Assembly (NCBI GenBank): GCA_964515235.1
Contig: CAZEVO010000014.1
Coordinates: forward strand, 1-44,774
Source: OPU3-GD-OMZ sp964515235
Lineage (GTDB): Bacteria; Pseudomonadota; Gammaproteobacteria; Methylococcales; Methylomonadaceae
DNA length: 44,774 bases
Direction of reading: 5' to 3'
Positions 43,310 to 44,774 of this stretch are shown here, in pieces. The position numbers were made by a program, and so were the translations under genes. Position 1 is the first letter of the stretch, and the number at the start of each line of letters is the position of its first letter. The notes below the pieces were generated by a model. It was not told the DNA's origin. It did not search any database and was given only the letters and a program-made list of their open reading frames with translations.

Positions 43310-43948
43310 ATGAAATATTTTTCAATCCTATTCCTCACAGCAAGTCTCCTATCAGCCTGTAGTTATGATTACATTCAAATTCCACGTAATCAGCAAACCG
43401 AATCGTTTTACCTTAAAGCAGCCAAATTAGAAACTCCGCCACAAAACCAACAAACCACTAATTCAACGGCAAAGGCATCACGGACTAAAAAAAATGAAAT
43501 ACCAACCCTCAGCCAATTAAACATACAAAACAACATTTATTCATTAACTATCTACAGGCCATTCAATGAGTCTTGGGCCTTAATCGAGAAAGTTCTCACT
43601 CACAAATCCATACCTATTAAAGACCGTAATCGTAAGCGGGGCTTATTTATTATCAGCTCAAACGACTATTTGAAGTCACATCATCAAAAAGAAAGTTTCC
43701 TACCCTTTTCAGTTACCGAATTATTTTCTACACCCCAAGACGATCAAGAAATCAACCTAATACTTACCCAAAAAGAAAACTCAATACAGCTTTATGTCAA
43801 ATGGAATGAGCAAACTGAAAAGACTGGCAACAGTCCATCCGATAACCATCCACCACCCTTAAACCAATCGAATGACGAGGCATTAGTTACATTACTCAAA
43901 TCAATTGATGAAACCATTAATAGCGGCACAATTCCATTACGACAATAA
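43310..43948 (+). CDS. BamC-like lipoprotein
   Basis: The 212-aa protein has a lipoprotein signal: MKYFSILFLTASLLSAC, with lipobox LSAC and lipidated Cys17. A low-complexity Gln/Thr/Asn stretch follows, then one helix-grip-like domain with NESWALIEKVLTHKSIPIKDRNRKRGLF (about residues 84-111; given as NESWALIEKVL and DRNRKRGLF), which resembles the W..v...L...-(v/i)-x-D-R-(D/N)-R...G pattern of BamC (NlpB), an accessory lipoprotein of the outer-membrane protein assembly machine. The usual dapA and purC neighbours are absent, and only one grip domain is seen, so this may be a shortened or divergent BamC. Confidence 0.55.
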   Translation: MKYFSILFLTASLLSACSYDYIQIPRNQQTESFYLKAAKLETPPQNQQTTNSTAKASRTKKNEIPTLSQLNIQNNIYSLTIYRPFNESWALIEKVLTHKSIPIKDRNRKRGLFIISSNDYLKSHHQKESFLPFSVTELFSTPQDDQEINLILTQKENSIQLYVKWNEQTEKTGNSPSDNHPPPLNQSNDEALVTLLKSIDETINSGTIPLRQ

Positions 43949-44005
43949 ATTTTCGTATTGCATTCTATCGTTAATCTACGCTTTCGCTCGACAGAAAATC
44001 ACCCA

Positions 44006-44680
44006 TCAACTCTCATAGCTCTTATAACTACCAAAAGCAGCTTTCCAATCTTGATTAAATTGTTCAATTGCTGGCTGAACAATGCGAGAACTAAACAACC
44101 CTTCAACCACATTAACCGGCAACGTGATAGCTCCTACGCCAAGTTTTAAAACGCGCAAGACCTGCTGACTATTTTTGAAACTGGCCGGCAATAAGACCGA
44201 ATCAAGCTGGTTACGATCGAGTAGATCTTGCAAGTCTGAAACGACAGCCACACCATCAATGCCTAATACATCCATCCGATTAACATAAGGCGCTAAATAA
44301 TCTGCACCACACATTGCCGCTAAAAAACCTTGTTCTGCACTATAAATAGCTGTGGCCAGGACAGGAATCCCACGTTGCTTGATTTGACGAATAGCCGCTA
44401 AACCTATTTCAGTAGTGGGTATTTTGACAACAATATCATAGGGTAATGTATGTAGTTGTTGTGCCTCGAGAACTATTCCTTCTACCGACTCTGAAACAAC
44501 CTGAACATGAATCCGTGCATTATCCCCTAAAAGGAATGTGACTTCAGGCAACAAGCGATCAATCCCGCGGTCTGCTTCAGCTAATATCGAAGGATTAGTA
44601 GTAATCCCTCTTAAAGGCAAACAATAATTAAATCGGGAAACCTGCTCTAGATCCACAGTATCTAGATAAAGCTCAATCAT
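44006..44680 (-). CDS. fsaA: Fructose-6-phosphate aldolase (Fsa type)
   Basis: A 224-aa protein closely following E. coli FsaA (220 aa): MIELYLDTVDL, ITTNPSIL (about residues 26-33), DIVVKIPTT with Schiff-base Lys86, LATAIYSAEQG with Thr110, and APYVNRMD with Tyr132. Gln60 (in HVQVV) is the residue that marks Fsa, where transaldolases have Glu. These equal Lys85, Thr109, Tyr131 and Gln59 of E. coli FsaA. It cleaves fructose 6-phosphate reversibly to dihydroxyacetone and glyceraldehyde 3-phosphate. A true TalB-type transaldolase is already present at 17504-18484, so this gene is not needed for that job. AGGAG lies upstream of the ATG. Confidence 0.85.
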   Translation of the reverse strand: MIELYLDTVDLEQVSRFNYCLPLRGITTNPSILAEADRGIDRLLPEVTFLLGDNARIHVQVVSESVEGIVLEAQQLHTLPYDIVVKIPTTEIGLAAIRQIKQRGIPVLATAIYSAEQGFLAAMCGADYLAPYVNRMDVLGIDGVAVVSDLQDLLDRNQLDSVLLPASFKNSQQVLRVLKLGVGAITLPVNVVEGLFSSRIVQPAIEQFNQDWKAAFGSYKSYES

Positions 44681-44720
44681 AAAACTCCTTATCTATGTAA
44701 AATAAAAATATTTTTACACT

Positions 44721-44774
44721 GAGACCTTTGCACGAAACACAGCAAAACAACTGATTATCAATAGGACTCATCCG
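44721..44774. mobile_element. Possible terminal inverted repeat of an IS5/IS1031-type element (partial)
   Basis: GAGACCTTTGCACGAAAC at 44721-44738 has the GAG-start and general character that I associate with terminal repeats of IS1031-group elements. The rest of such an element, with its transposase and the other end, would lie beyond the window, so this cannot be confirmed here. Confidence 0.3.

Noticed and set aside
44006..44680. Second transaldolase (TalC) call
   Set aside because: Gln60 and Tyr132 together mark the aldolase subgroup, and the similarity to E. coli FsaA runs over the full length; still listed as needing assay.
1..44774. CRISPR arrays, prophage, integrase or rRNA genes
   Set aside because: I saw no regularly spaced repeats, phage structural genes, integrase or rRNA sequence anywhere in the window.

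Overview
The window looks like chromosomal DNA from a low-GC gammaproteobacterial methylotroph that uses the ribulose monophosphate (RuMP) cycle; a Methylophaga-like organism fits best. The gammaproteobacterial signs are the ygfZ/ygfX neighbourhood, the uvrA/ssb neighbourhood, BirA with an HTH, a TIGR02647-type protein and a BamC-like lipoprotein. The methylotrophy sign is an hxlA-hxlB pair (hexulose-6-phosphate synthase and isomerase) placed with tkt, tal and fba. A run of exactly 100 N (21814-21913) marks an assembly gap inside hxlA.

Layout. 1-11.7 kb is housekeeping: tRNA-Met, ychF, a 54-aa SDHAF4-like gene with ygfX, divergent ygfZ, an MFS-ssb-birA-coaX run, uvrA, and three membrane protein genes including a rhomboid protease. 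11.8-13.6 kb carries a soxCD-like pair (Tat-exported molybdopterin enzyme plus cytochrome c). 13.7-16.2 kb has tRNA-Glu, tRNA-Ala, def and glnS. 16.3-22 kb is the RuMP block on the minus strand: hxlA, hxlB, tkt, a small secreted or anchored protein with two GVDRYL motifs, tal and fba, with hairpin terminators separating sub-units. 22.3-25.9 kb holds a HAD phosphatase, dhaK, an oppositely oriented dhaL and a PfkB-family kinase. 26-33.4 kb is branched-chain amino acid synthesis: leuC, leuD and a Leptospira-CimA-like synthase, then an ABC exporter and a detached leuB. 33.5-36.5 kb has a peroxiredoxin-like gene, rpe, rpiA and an inositol-monophosphatase-family gene. 36.6-42.9 kb is the least ordinary part: a 1155-aa protein that resembles the PPi-type PEP carboxykinases, divergent from a TIGR02647-type gene and a 734-aa protein with a zeta-toxin-like kinase and a degenerate Fic-like segment. 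The end carries a small membrane protein, a BamC-like lipoprotein, fructose-6-phosphate aldolase (fsa) and possibly the end of an insertion sequence.

How the genes fit. HxlA/HxlB fix formaldehyde onto ribulose 5-phosphate and give fructose 6-phosphate; Tkt, Tal, Rpe and RpiA regenerate the acceptor; Fba works at the triose/hexose bisphosphate level. Fsa together with DhaK/DhaL would give a second, phosphofructokinase-independent exit: F6P to dihydroxyacetone plus glyceraldehyde 3-phosphate, then dihydroxyacetone to DHAP. A PPi-type PEP carboxykinase would sit at the PEP/oxaloacetate node. This combined DHA branch and the PEPCK/zeta-toxin divergon are the two most interesting hypotheses; both rest on sequence motifs read by eye and on family knowledge, not on database searches.
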